The translations under genes and the position numbers were made by a program. The notes under the pieces are model-generated. The model searched no databases, was not told the origin of the DNA, and was given only the letters and a program-made list of their open reading frames with translations. Shown in pieces: positions 1 to 10,018 of a DNA stretch of 18,646 nucleotides; within the stretch, counting starts at the first letter, position 1, and each line of letters opens with the position of its first letter. The stretch lies in NCBI RefSeq assembly GCF_000003605.2, contig NW_003150768.1, positions 86,350 through 104,995 on the forward strand, given 5' to 3'. This DNA comes from Saccoglossus kowalevskii (lineage: Eukaryota; Hemichordata; Enteropneusta; Harrimaniidae).

Positions 1-1407
1 TTGATTAAAATAAAATATTCAGTCCAAGCCAAATCGAGGCCAAAGGGTCAGGTTGTGTGCATATAATTACAGATAGTTAAAACAAAAAGTATTTGAATTT
101 TGTCAGCCGTTCAACATCTATAAAAACCATAAAGACAATTATAAGAATGTGAACCTCGGAAATTTTTCTGTTAGTCCGAATTTTAAATGTGTGCGAGCGA
201 GTGGTGATATTTCGGGGTTTGCGCGGTCGAAAATAAAGTGGAAATTGTCCGGTCAAATTCAACAAGCGGTCAAAAAAGCGAGAAAAAAGGTGATTGGAAA
301 GCGGGAGCGGGCGGGAGGTAGTGCGAAATGAGTACTGTAAATTTGCGCAACTTTCTTTTAAATCGTTTTATTTTTCAAGTCAATATTCTATTTTACTAAT
401 ACCATGTTTTCTAAAGAAAGAAAGCGTTGACAGATGAGGCAAAGAAAAATCTGCCACTCAGTGTCGCACTCTGACACAGCACACTCGAGCTTGAAATTAT
501 TCATTATCTGACACTCTTTATGAGCTCTATGATATCAGTGGTTAATATGTTTGGCCATTTTTAGTGTATATTTATAATAATGCAGCAAATCTACAGTGTT
601 TTATTAACCAAAACTGTTTTTTGCGTTTTTCTCGAAATGAAGTTTCGATTGAGTACGACTCATTGGTACCGCCGCCAAATCAAGTGCGTTCGGACTAGGA
701 CATTCAAACTCGCAGTTTTCGTTCAAAAGATAATGATGGTGCGAAATATGTCTGGGTTTTTAAAGAAAATGCTTTGTCACAGAATAATAGTCTGTTAAAG
801 GTGTCAAGTATGAAATAATTTGGGGACAAAAAAACAAACCTGCATAGAAATCGGAATAATAGGTCTTTTGATTATCGGAGACACATTTCAATGGACTTGA
901 TTACGGACAATGCATGACGTAAATTTCACCAGGAAATTCCGCAGTGTGCTCTCGCAATCGAGGCCATTTTTGATGTCACGTGATAATTATGTAAACAATG
1001 ACTGTCCAGTTTGTGCGAACTTGTACCTCTATACTTAGTCTTTTTGAAATATATAAGCTAAATTACTCTTCTGAACAAGACAACAGACAGAGAATGTTTT
1101 ATTCGAAAACGTCACAAAACCCTTCTCGCTACCTTAAAATGGTCCGAGAGTGAATGTTGTCAAGTTAGAGAGTGTGTTTTGACGTACAGCGACGTGTACA
1201 TTATTGCTACCATTTTGGGGCTTGAACATGTTCTATATTGACCCAAAACAACATACTTGAAACAAAAGAAACCATTCGTTCTAAATGACCTGTCTATGAA
1301 AATTGAGTCTTAGCGCCCTTGCATTTCCAAGCGAGAGAAGGTCGAGGCCAATCTACCATTGGCTATATCATCAATTCAACCAAGCTGGTTAGATAGCTTG
1401 TTTATTA
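1..1407. other. non-coding flank, probably EXO1 intron
   Basis: No EXO1 exon is recognisable here; in particular I find nothing coding for the YMCILSGCDYL-like block that should precede exon a. A CpG-rich patch at about 180-330 contrasts with the AT-rich surroundings. It carries an open frame (149-331) ending in a very basic stretch, but without an ATG and unlike any family I know. Confidence 0.4.
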
Positions 1408-2851
1408 GAGATGCCCTGGAATCAAAATTTGAGATGTGAATCCCTCCGGTGATGAAAAAACTGTAATAATAACCAAGGGGTGAGAGGCTTTTTACCTCAT
1501 CGATTTCGGGAAACGCAGTGACCAGTGAGACCCAAAATGACACACACTTTTATGAATTTACGATGTGAATTACACATTTTTATTACAGACTCCCGGGGAA
1601 CAAACATTCATGACTTAATTAACTCTGGTGATGGGATAAATAAACATGACGACAATAATGCTACATTTTATTACGAACTATTAATTTGGGTTCGTTCCGT
1701 CCGTCCGTACGTCCATCTGTACGTACGTCCGAGGCTATATCTCGGACACCCATTAACGGATTTCATTCAAACTTTACATGAAGACAATACATACATGTAT
1801 GCTCGTCAAGTTGCTTTATGATCGGAGAAAAAAATGGCCGATGGGTATTGGTACAATGTGCCAACATAAATACATGTAGCTGTTTTAGACTTCTTTTAGG
1901 GTTCTATATATATACTTAGGGGGAGTATACACGCAAATCCACCAACTTTTCAATCGCTTTTAACATTTTTAGTTATGTGTTTGTTCATTTTACGGCCGGC
2001 TCATATGACAGTGTGCTAACATGGGAGGTTTCAAATGGATTTGCTATTTCTGGTACCTAAACGTGTTCGCAGCAGTTCCTCGGAGATGACTGGGCCGATT
2101 TGGATCAAAGTTGGTATGATGATCATACATAATGGGTTGTAGGTGCACATCATTTTTTTTTTCGTGATTCGAACAAATATGGCCATCTTTTTTTTCATGG
2201 TACCCATGCTACTTTATCTTGAATGCAATGAATGTTCCTGTTTAAACTTTGTACAAAGATACTATACCAAGAGATACATCTGCACCAACATGATTTTTGT
2301 GATTCAATTCAATATGGCTGGCCGACGCCCAATTTTCATGTAAAAGTGCTAAATCGTCAATTTTACATGTCCGGAGCTGTTTCTCAGAGACGACTGGGAT
2401 GATTTGGATCAAACTTGGTATGATGATCATACATATTTGGTGATAGATGCACGTCATACTTTTTCCGTGATTCAAACAAATATGGCCGACTGGCGGCCAT
2501 TTTGTTTTTCATGGTACCCATGCTACTTTCTCTTGAATGCAATGAACATTTCTGTTTAAATTTTGTACAAAGACAGTATACCATTAGATACATCAACATG
2601 AACATTATTTTTGTAATTTAATTCAATATGACTGCCCAATGTCCAATTCTCGTGTAAAAGCACTAAATCATAATTTTTTACAAATCCATCTCCTATTAAT
2701 GCTTTCAATATAATCTCAATGACTTCATCATCATCAAATTGATATGTCAGATCACAAAATTTTGGATGGGGACTGTTTCATGACTTGTTTGATTATAGAT
2801 TCCTGGGAAACAAATATTAGTGCTGTAATTCACCCTGGTGGGGGAATAGGC
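1408..2851 (+). repeat. dispersed repeat field, family R1: module in three copies plus a two-copy ~304-bp tandem repeat
   Basis: A module built on ACTCCCGGGGAACAAACATT followed by CTCTGGTGATGGGATAA occurs at about 1585-1640, diverged at 2793-2851 and more weakly at 1408-1456, all in direct orientation. Between them are a CGTC/CGTA-rich simple tract (about 1697-1731), a stretch reading ATATCTCGGACACCCATTAACG, and the tandem unit. This has the look of an old non-autonomous mobile element; no transposase frame is present. Confidence 0.6.
2068..2685 (+). repeat. two tandem copies of a ~304-bp unit (R1)
   Basis: Landmarks repeat at a spacing of 304 bp: GACTGGG at 2088 and 2392, followed in both by TTTGGATCAAA-TTGGTATGATGATCATACAT. 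Each copy later carries CATGGTACCCATGCTACTTT and CTTGAATGCAATGAA, then CCAAT-T followed by GTAAAAG-(T/C)-CTAAATC. The second copy contains the palindromic core ATGGCCGACTGGCGGCCAT at about 2482-2500, which also occurs in family R3. Confidence 0.8.
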
Positions 2852-3863
2852 AACAAAGTTTAAAAACAAATTTGACGGACTTCAAAAACATTTGAATTTC
2901 GTGAACATTTTAATGTTCTGGTTATCTCTGGTGTCCCGCAGTCTTTGAAACAAACTTCGGGTACTCTCAAACGCAATTTATGGTACATGACTTGAAAAAC
3001 GCAATTTAATGCACGTGGAGTTCTAGTTGTCTGTGGTGTTGCACTGGTGTTGAAAGTTGTCGAGGAAAAGGTCAAACACATTGTTATGCTAATTTCATTT
3101 CCGGCATGTTAGTTCACAAAGAAATTAAAGATTTTTTTAATTTTCTCAGCAATAGCTACGTGAATTGGAACCAAAACGTTTTCGGCAAGACTCGGAAGAA
3201 GACAGTGACAGCCACAAAAACGTAATTGAAGGCATATAACACGTGAATCATAAATGACCGTATCGAGTCGTAACATAAAATAGGGGACTATATCATTGTT
3301 GACTTTTGAGGGGAATGGAAATCAGTTGATTTGAGGGTGTCACAATAAGCGAGGGAGCAAATCGTTTTTACCTTGAATGTGGTTTATGTACTTTAGTACA
3401 ACGTCGTTTTTGTTTGATTACCTAATGCTTTTCGGTTCATGTGCTGCAAGTTACAGAGCACCTACCTAAGCCGCCGTGTCTCAGCAAATAATTAAGCCAA
3501 GGCATTTTCAGTGTCGAAATCGCGAAAGTATTCATTTTATGCAATTTGGGAAGTTTGAATTACTAAATGAAGTACAGGGCGACAAAGCTGAAATATCCAA
3601 GAACCAACACATACATGTACCAAAAGTTATATCTCAAAAGTGAATATTCGTGGTGTATTTTAAGTCTAACCGGACCGGAAGTGGGAATTTGTTACTGGTA
3701 CTCTAATTAACATATTTTAGTATAAGGTAGTGATAATAAAATAAGATTTAACATTGCACTTTGGTACCATGGACCTTGGCTTTCTATGATCTTTCTAAAG
3801 TCTATACCAACAACATTTGGTATAGTTAAGATTAACAAATTATATATTTTCTATATCTTTTAG
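2686..3863. other. intronic sequence before EXO1 exon a
   Basis: No coding region is seen. About 2911-3056 has a weak internal duplication: GTTCT-GTT-TCT-TGGTGT twice at ~108-bp spacing, and AAACGCAATTTA at 2969-2980 and 2998-3009. The last bases form a polypyrimidine tract and acceptor for exon a. Confidence 0.5.
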
Positions 3864-4051
3864 GTTTTGAAAAGATTTGGTCACTATTTAAAGAGTAATA
3901 TAGTGGTTCCCCCAGAATATATCCAAGGATTCATCCAAGCTAACAATACATTTCTACATCAAATAGTGTTTGATCCTATCAAGAGAAAATCACTTCCTCT
4001 AACCCCATATCCTGATGATATTGACCCAAAGGAGATGCAGTACGCTGGAAA
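3864..4051 (+). CDS. EXO1: EXO1 exon a: C-terminal part of the nuclease domain
   Basis: The acceptor is CTTTTAG ending at 3863 and the exon opens in phase 0 with [10 protein letters not shown]. The centre reads [10 protein letters not shown] then VFDPIKRK, the most conserved block of this part of EXO1. I place the donor at AA|GTATCC (4052), leaving two bases of a codon. Joined to the next exon this gives YAGK-FVDDN, the counterpart of human YAGQY-VDD. The frame stays open past the donor to 4211, so a plain open-frame reading adds a false intronic tail. A second GT at 4077 (AAA|GTAACA) would put the next exon out of frame. Confidence 0.92.
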
Positions 4052-6788
4052 GTATCCTTTTGAGCATATATGGAAAGTAACAGTGTGTTATACATACATA
4101 TTCTCAATACATTCATCTCAGAGTTTAGCATGTCCCTGTGCCCTGCATTCATTATTTCCTTTCATAACGTTGGTTTTCTTTCATTCTTGTGCCAATCTCC
4201 AGGCAAAATAAAGTAAGTGTTTTTTTACGATGAACTTGACCTAGATTTTTTTAGCCAAACTGGAAAGTGATGACTGAACAGGGGCTTATTCGTATTTCTA
4301 TTTGCATGCTAGACAAATTCTGCAAACCTTAATGTCTAATTACGTATATATTTTGTTCATCTTCACAACAATGTAATTACTATGAAAAAATAAACTTAAT
4401 CCTATACACCACCTGCTGTACAAAACACTTATTTTATTTGGCCAAACAACCAATCAACCCACTTGAATGTACTTATTTCTTAACTAAAGCTTTTAATCAG
4501 ATTTGTAGATGACAACAAGGCATTGCAGTTAGCATTGGGAAATATAAATATCCAATCTATGCAAATACAAGATGATTATAAACCTGACTTTCATAAGGTA
4601 ACTGGGTGTGAAATGTAGGGTAGCTTGAAGTGGCAATGGTATATCCATTTGTTATATATTGGCACAGCTATTAAGTCAAGATTAGTTGGTAAATTAAATA
4701 TCATGTCTATTGCTTCCAATTTGTACAGGTCTACATGGACATATGTAATTTCAAATGCTAGTTCTGGTTATAGCTCTGATTGTTAACTCCTATTGTCAAG
4801 TTAACAATTTTACACTTGCATTATTCAAAAGCATTCCATATGTGTCCAGGCACCAAGTTATATTTGTACATGTAAATTAACAGACTGTCTGCCCTTTCAA
4901 CTCTAATTCAGATGGGGAAAATTGCAATGCATATTTAAACTTTGATTTACACTTGCATTTGGACAATTATTTACTCATGTAATACACTGATGTTAAAGTG
5001 CCAGTGAAAGGCCTACCAGTATACATGTATATATGTTTTTAGCTCTGCTGTCAAGCGGAGCTTATCATATGAGTGATTGTTTGTCGTCGTTCGTTTTACT
5101 TTTTCGACTTCTTGAAAACTATAAGCCTGAATGCTTTGATACTTGGTGTATATGTACCTTGGGTAGACCTCTCTTAGATTTGTTCATTTTATGATGATAT
5201 ATTTAATTCTCTAATTTTGGTGAATATTTTTGTAATTTTTGGTAAAATTGATATTTTCGACTTCTTGTTAAAAACCGCAGGTTCGATTGCTTTGATACTA
5301 CATATATAGATACTAAATGTGGACCTCTCTCAGATTTGTTCATTTTGTAATGATATCTTTAATTCTCTAATTTTGATGAATATTTTTGTCATTTTTGGTA
5401 AAAATTTATATTTTCGACTTCTTGTTAAAAACCACAAGTCTGATTGCTTTGATATTACATATATAGGTACTACCGGTACATGTGTACATCTCTCAGATTT
5501 GTTCATTTTGTGAGGATATCTTTAATTCTCTAATTTTAATAAATATTTTTGTCATTTTTGGTGAAAAGTGATATTTTCGAATTCTTGTTGAAAACAGCAA
5601 GTCTGATTGCTTTGATACTATACATATTGTTCATTTTCTAATGATATCTCGGCGGACAGGCTGCTTTTTGTTTATGTTTTCGGCCTTTTGACTTGTGAGT
5701 GAATTACTAATGAGAATCAGGCTTTTACTGTTTGTGGATCAAAAGAAAAATTAGTTGTAAAATAAATTTATTCAATTTTATTCTTGAGTAAAGTTGAAAA
5801 TTTAACAGTTAAACAAACGTTTGGTTCACTGACTGAATTATACTATGTATATGCGTGTACATCAGTATCCTAATACAAATTGATTTAAGTTCATGTTTTG
5901 TTGAAACATCTGTAGTGATATGCAAGTATGCTTTGTAGTTCACAAAGCACAATGACCTTATAGACTTGAAGCGTCAAACCTTGTGCATAAATCATGTCTG
6001 TTTGACAACAAATGATTAGTTTACGCTGTACAACAAATGATTATTTTAAAGTCAGTATTGTTTCGTACGAAAACCAGTTTTATGTCATTTCAGCCCATTA
6101 AGAAGAATACACCTCGTTATCTGTTGAGTATTTGGCATAAAGACTATCGACCGCTATCAAATGGAAACTCAAGTGAAATAAAACATAACAAGGAAAGACT
6201 GTCTACAGTCGGTAAAGACATCACCACGAAAACACCAATCTGGAAACAAACTAAGACTATTAAAATAAAGAAGTTACCATTTCAAACAGGTTTGTCGTTA
6301 TTATTATTGTATCACAATTCCTGATAATGGGCTGTAAAGATTCTTAGTTCTGGTTCGAACATAGACTGAAAAGGAGGACTTATGGATTGCCCTCTGTGAG
6401 AGTGTGCATCTGTCAGTCTATATCTACATCAAATAGTATTTTTCAGTATCTTAAAGCGCTTGAATTAGTGTAGTTCCACGTCATATTTACAGAGCGCGCA
6501 ATGTTTCAAATCATGGCATATGGAGCGAGCTCTGTGTTTGACTCAAATGCCCAAAAAGACCAACTTGTACTTGGTTTGAAATTCTATTGTTATATTAAAA
6601 CAAGCATATTGTAATCCATTCAAAGGACTTTTATATCAGCTGTTTTGTGGGATTAGCAGGACAGGGGGAAAGATGTGCATTCATTTACTTTGTGGACAGA
6701 AGAGGCCGGAGTTAATTACCCATGAGCACTTGGTGCAATCCATGAGATTGAACGGTTCCCATTTAACCTTTGTTATATGCTATATAAG

Positions 6789-6832
<44 letters not shown>

Positions 6833-7459
6833 CATGCATCGTATCGAATGCACATCTTTTTTAGTCCTTGCAGCCTGAAAAATTTCAGGTTTCGTTTTTA
6901 ACTTAAATTTTCCGTCTCCAACATTTTCTCAGAAATTCTGCAGTAGATATCAATAATCTGCTGACTAAGCACACACATTTTTTTCCAGATCTGAATATCC
7001 TAAGTGGGTCATTTTCAAGATTTTTATCAAAAATACCTCTCCCAACATCATTGACAGAACAATTACGCTTGCTCAGAATAAATTACTGTAAAATACTTTA
7101 TTTTCACTTGCAACTTTTTTTTGCTATTTTCGCTGAAGGAATGATTCAGTTAAAATAAAATCCTTTTTTCCTATATTTTACTTTCAACTCGTCCAAATCT
7201 ATGAAAATATATTCTATACAAAATGCACAAAAGTCTTTTCAGTGAATATTAATTCCAGACGAAATAAAGTATTTTACAGTAGATTAGATCTGTAATGCTG
7301 TTTTACAGCATGTGATTTCTCCATTCGGCAGTGCAATTATAGTACTGATATATTTTGTTTGGCTCAGTGTGGTTTTATTCAATAGTTACTAGAAGAACTA
7401 GTAACCTTATTTGATTGCAGGAACTTCAAGAAGGTGGCACAAGAGACGTGTTTGCAAAG
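3864..7459 (+). CDS. EXO1: EXO1 (exonuclease 1), internal four-exon portion, partial at both ends
   Basis: EXO1 is a nuclear 5'-to-3' exonuclease and flap endonuclease of the Rad2/XPG family, acting in mismatch repair and DNA end resection (family knowledge). Joining 3864-4051, 4501-4597, 6094-6289 and 7421-7459 gives a continuous frame of about 173 codons. It follows human EXO1 in order: [23 protein letters not shown], a DD-x-DP acidic stretch, [33 protein letters not shown] and LSTVG. All four introns used are GT-AG and the phases fit (0 into exon 1, then 2, 0 and 1). The fragment covers the end of the nuclease domain and the start of the disordered tail. The catalytic Asp/Glu residues and helix-two-turn-helix are upstream of the window; the C-terminal MLH1/MSH2-binding region was not found. 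Identity is firm; the outer limits are not. Confidence 0.9.
4052..4500 (+). other. EXO1 intron a-b
   Basis: This is a 449-nt GT-AG intron (GTATCC to AATCAG). Its first ~157 nt happen to stay open in the exon frame until a TAA at 4209-4211. No repeat was recognised. Confidence 0.85.
4501..4597 (+). CDS. EXO1: EXO1 exon b: end of nuclease domain
   Basis: The acceptor TTTTAATCAG ends at 4500. The first base completes the split Lys codon, then 32 codons run [14 protein letters not shown] to DDYKPDFHK. Human EXO1 has the equivalent VDDSIALQIALGN and DDYNPD. The donor is CATAAG|GTAACT at 4598, leaving phase 0. The 97-nt exon has no other sensible frame. Confidence 0.92.
5041..5062. repeat. R2 terminal hairpin
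   Basis: Nine-base arms AGCTCTGCT and AGCGGAGCT flank a GTCA loop, with one mismatch that would be G-U in RNA. It follows a T-run directly and sits ~40 bp before the first tandem unit, so it is probably one end of the element. Confidence 0.7.
5101..5660 (+). repeat. R2 tandem array, ~153-163-bp unit, about 3.5 copies
   Basis: TTTTCGA(C/A)TTCTTG recurs at 5101, 5254, 5411 and 5574. Each unit continues with GATTGCTTTGATACT, ACCTCTC-(T/C)-AGATTTGTTCATTTT, then TTTAATTCTCTAATTTT and AATATTTTTGT-ATTTTTGG. The last copy is cut short at about 5650. The array lies wholly within an EXO1 intron. Confidence 0.85.
6094..6289 (+). CDS. EXO1: EXO1 exon c: start of the disordered tail
   Basis: The acceptor ATGTCATTTCAG ends at 6093 and the exon starts in phase 0, as exon b requires. 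It encodes 65 codons plus one base. SIWHKDYRP matches human SIWHRNYSP and RLSTVG matches KPSTVG; the rest is basic and low in conservation, as expected for the linker after the nuclease domain. The donor is AAACAG|GTTTGT at 6290. The frame could continue into the intron to a stop near 6324, but the donor fits the next exon's phase. Confidence 0.88.
6791..6830. repeat. (TTA)n microsatellite
   Basis: About 13 uninterrupted TTA units. Read as protein it gives a false poly-isoleucine frame. Confidence 0.95.
7084..7281. mobile_element. 198-bp MITE-like element with ~20-bp terminal inverted repeats
   Basis: The left end TACTGTAAAATACTTTATTT (7084-7103) is the exact reverse complement of 7262-7281. 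If the outermost TA on each side is the target duplication, this fits a non-autonomous Tc1/mariner-type element (TA target is family knowledge). No coding capacity exists. The interior has TATTTTCGCTG-like bases seen in other repeats of this style. Confidence 0.8.
7421..7459 (+). CDS. EXO1: EXO1 exon d: 39-nt exon with basic cluster (possible nuclear localisation signal)
   Basis: This is bounded by TTGATTGCAG (acceptor) and AAAG|GTAGGT (strong donor). Exon c leaves one base, so the exon reads [13 protein letters not shown], a dense basic cluster. Human EXO1 has its nuclear localisation motif KRPR (about residues 418-421) at the corresponding distance after the STVG block. The sequence supports the splice sites and basic reading; the NLS role is inference. 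The phase-0 alternative would read [13 protein letters not shown] and does not fit the exon c donor. No similarity beyond basic character can be claimed because the exon is so short. Confidence 0.6.
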
Positions 7460-7633
7460 GTAGGTTCTCCATTTTCAGTGAAATTGAATGTATTGGGGTG
7501 GGATTGGTGTACCTCCTGTTACGTACCAATGTGCATATTAGGTTGATTGCCAGCTTTATATTCTTGTGAAACAAACAATCGTCTTCAATCTACGAAACTA
7601 TAGTTTGTAAATAGCCTTGAATACCCTGTCAAA

Positions 7634-8665
7634 TTATTAGTTCCCGTTCAGACGAAGTCCTTTCGCCCGATTCTGTTCATTCTTTGCATGTGCCTAGTAC
7701 TTTATGTGGCACATATGCACATGCAGTGGTTTAGCGATTCGATTCAAAATGGCCGACTGGTAGCCATCTTGTTTTTTGAAAATGTTGTATTTTGGACATG
7801 CTTTGTCAGTTTTCATTCAAACTTGGTACATAGAATAGATTATACATGTTAGGATACATGTCCATGACAATTTCTTTTGCAATTGGATCAAAGATGGGCG
7901 ACTATCAGGTATCTTGTTTTGTTTTTTTAAATGTGGTGTCTTTGACATGCTTTGTCAGTTTTCATTCAAATTTGGCATATACTTTATACATGTTATGATA
8001 CATGTTCATGACAATTTGTTTCAAAATTGGATCAAGGATGTCTTATTGACAGCCATCTGTATCGGGAACATTTAGTCACAGTTATTGATCTGTATTTACT
8101 TGTATTCTTTTCGCATATATACACATCCTTTTAGTGTTAGTTCAATGTGTTTCTGTTTGATATTGCATGTAAAGCTATGGGAAACTAGCACAACCTTGAC
8201 TGCTTTAAGCCATTTTAATGATCAAGGCCACTTATACTAACGTAATAGGAAACACTCATAATTATATAATCAGCTCCAAAATTTGTTTACACGGTGTGAA
8301 TCCTTGGCGGTTTATAAATACTGTGATTTCTTTGTAATTACTAGTTGTTACCAAACTCTCGATGATACATGTTATGTTCTCCAGAATAAATACTATCCGT
8401 AGCTTAAGTACCGGTATATCGTCTAGCTGTCACTTTATCCCATAACTGTGTAGTGTGTATACACTACCAGGCTCGTTAAGTTTTGTATCCTGTCTTCTAT
8501 TGTGATATCCAACCACAATCTGACTTTTTGGTCTTACTACTATATTTCCACGATTTATGTACCATTTTCATTTGTATTTGGCACATACATCATACATGTC
8601 ACTTTGTTTCATAATCAGATCAAAGATGGCTGAATAACAGCTGTTTTTATTTTTGGCCATATTAC
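7634..8665 (+). mobile_element. family R3 element, plus orientation, interrupted by a 460-bp insertion
   Basis: The head TTAGTTCCCGTTCAGACGAA (from about 7637) and the following TTCTGTTCATTCTTTGC block match the reverse complement of the copy at 16842-17776. Tandem units (period 149) carry GACATGCTTTGTCAG at 7795 and 7944 and CATTCAAACTTGG. The tail at 8518-8665 is about 90% identical by eye to the complement of 16842-16985. Between units and tail lies 8058-8517, absent from the other copy. No open frame supports autonomy. Confidence 0.75.
8058..8517. mobile_element. insertion inside R3, candidate solo LTR (460 bp)
   Basis: In the inverted R3 copy, GCCATCTG is followed at once by ACTTTTTGG (complement around 16981-16985). 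Here those halves are separated by this segment and ATCTG appears on both sides (8055-8059 and 8518-8522). Split as ATC|TG, the insert begins TGTATCGGG and ends AACCACA, the TG...CA ends of an LTR. It has TATAAATA (8313-8320) and AATAAA (8385-8390) 70 bp apart, as in a U3-R-U5 layout. The target duplication would then be only 3 bp, shorter than usual; with a 5-bp ATCTG duplication it would be some other element without clear inverted ends. Confidence 0.45.
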
Positions 8666-10018
8666 TAAATCTCTGTCAGCCATGTATTATTTTCATTGAT
8701 ATTGAGCATGTCATAAACGGATACATGTACATTTCAATTTGCAATTTTATCAAATATGGCCGACTGGCGGCCATCTTGGTTGTTTAGAATGTGATAACTT
8801 GGACATGCTATCACTTGTGATCTATGTCTTAAACCAGAGGGGTCGTCACTCAACACATGTTTGAATAGGCTATTTTCCGCTTCGGTCGAGGTCTTGCGAG
8901 ACCGTTTAATTTGCCTAGCAACCAGTTGCTAGTCATGTGATACAGGTCAACCTTTGAATCAAAATAGCTACCTGTGTACGATTTGGTGCTCGAGGAAGAC
9001 CTTGATTTTTTAGGCTATGATCCCATAAAATGACGTCGCTTCAAGACTCAGCAAACTTGGTTGCAATTTCACTGATCCTTTGAAATTACCGGGCTACTCT
9101 AGTAATTTCAGGAATGTTCCAAAATTCGGTGTTTTAATGTGTTATCGATCCGACTATTACTGGAAGAAGCTCGGGCCTACAAATCGTGCTAGGATTTCAA
9201 GTTGTTTGGCGACGGACTTGTTCAAATGTAACATCTGTCTGTGTACTGGCATTGCATGTCAAAGGCACATATTTCACATTACTGCTACTTTCACCATTAC
9301 TAGCGTGAACAGCCTTTGAGGTTCCTAACAAATAAGGGGAAACTGCCAATATTGCATGATTCACACATTAGTTCACATGGATAACAACAATCTGTAGACA
9401 CTGCATGATAGGCACAAGCATCTATACAAATAACAGGAAACTGTCAATAATGTAAACAACAAGCATGCTTTAAAAATACATAGCTTAAAAATTCATAACT
9501 TTTCGACATAGAAGGAAAGTTAAATAAAAATATTAAAACATGGTCGTATGAGTATTAAATTGTACAAGTATTAAATATTACAATTTAATTCTGCACTTAG
9601 TAATAGAATTAATTCACTTGCCAACATTCAGGCTTAGCTCTTTGTCAGGAGGGGTATTCCCTAACTTTGTGGCAATATTGTTATCATTAAATGCATAGCT
9701 ATTCGCATTTAAATCCTGGTTTTCATCTGGATACTAATGATACTAATGACTCGAATATATGGCATTCAACACCTCTCACAGTCGCTGGTATCGGGTCTGG
9801 ATGCAACAACATAGGACCCTTTCCTCCCACAAAATGCAGGGAACAAGTGTACATGTCCTGGATGATTTTGTGTCGACCGAAATTGTCTGCCTGATAACAG
9901 GCACTGATTCATCAGTCTTGTTCATTTAGTTTGACCTCAGACTAGTAATACTAGTCTGAGTAATACTAGTCTGAGGTTTGACCTGCCAAAGTGCAAGTGA
10001 TCTGCTTATATAGGGAAA
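8666..10018. other. non-coding, mixed repeat fragments
   Basis: 8754-8830 is another R3-like fragment with the ATGGCCGACTGGCGGCCAT core. 8860-9300 is richer in GC and contains two compact inverted repeats: GGTCT-TGCG-AGACC near 8890 and CTAGCAAC-CA-GTTGCTAG near 8917. An open frame at 9080-9319 starts with TTG and resembles nothing I know. 9320-9935 shows nothing clear. Confidence 0.4.
9936..9975. repeat. 25-bp palindrome with a 15-bp tandem duplication
   Basis: CTCAGACTAGTA and TACTAGTCTGAG are perfect 12-bp arms around a single A (9936-9960). The last 15 bases, TAATACTAGTCTGAG, are then repeated exactly at 9961-9975. GTTTGACCT flanks both sides. Confidence 0.9.

Larger units (their letters stand above)
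4598..6093 (+). other. EXO1 intron b-c, containing the R2 repeat
   Basis: This is a 1,496-nt GT-AG intron (GTAACT to CATTTCAG). About 5041-5660 is occupied by the R2 hairpin and tandem array; the rest is unremarkable AT-rich sequence. Confidence 0.85.
6290..7420 (+). other. EXO1 intron c-d, with microsatellite and MITE
   Basis: This is a 1,131-nt GT-AG intron (GTTTGT to GATTGCAG). It holds a TTA microsatellite and a 198-bp inverted-repeat element; I see nothing coding in the rest. Confidence 0.75.

Noticed and set aside
149-331. Open frame with a very basic end in a CpG-rich patch
   Set aside because: It starts with GTG, has no ATG, no clear splice sites and no recognisable similarity; the patch resembles MITE-type sequence (CGAAAATAAAGTG).
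1525-1821. 98-codon open frame on the + strand
   Set aside because: It crosses the R1 module and the CGTC simple tract (Val-Arg-Pro repeats), so it is repeat DNA, not a gene.
4010-4020. CTGATGA, the core of a hammerhead ribozyme
   Set aside because: It is coding sequence of EXO1 exon a (Pro-Asp-Asp), with no matching stems or GAAA partner. No hammerhead core was found in the tandem arrays either.
4052-4211. C-terminal extension of the open frame after EXO1 exon a
   Set aside because: It has no counterpart in EXO1, and the donor at 4052 restores the conserved protein in frame with exon b, so this is intron.
6345-6365. GGTTCGAAC, like a tRNA B box
   Set aside because: No A box, acceptor stem or cloverleaf can be drawn around it; the similar GGTTCGATT near 5280 is part of one R2 unit.
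6673-6864. Open frame with a poly-isoleucine run
   Set aside because: It is created by the TTA microsatellite.
9080-9319. 79-codon open frame
   Set aside because: It begins with TTG, has no supporting splice sites or similarity, and ends in low-information residues.
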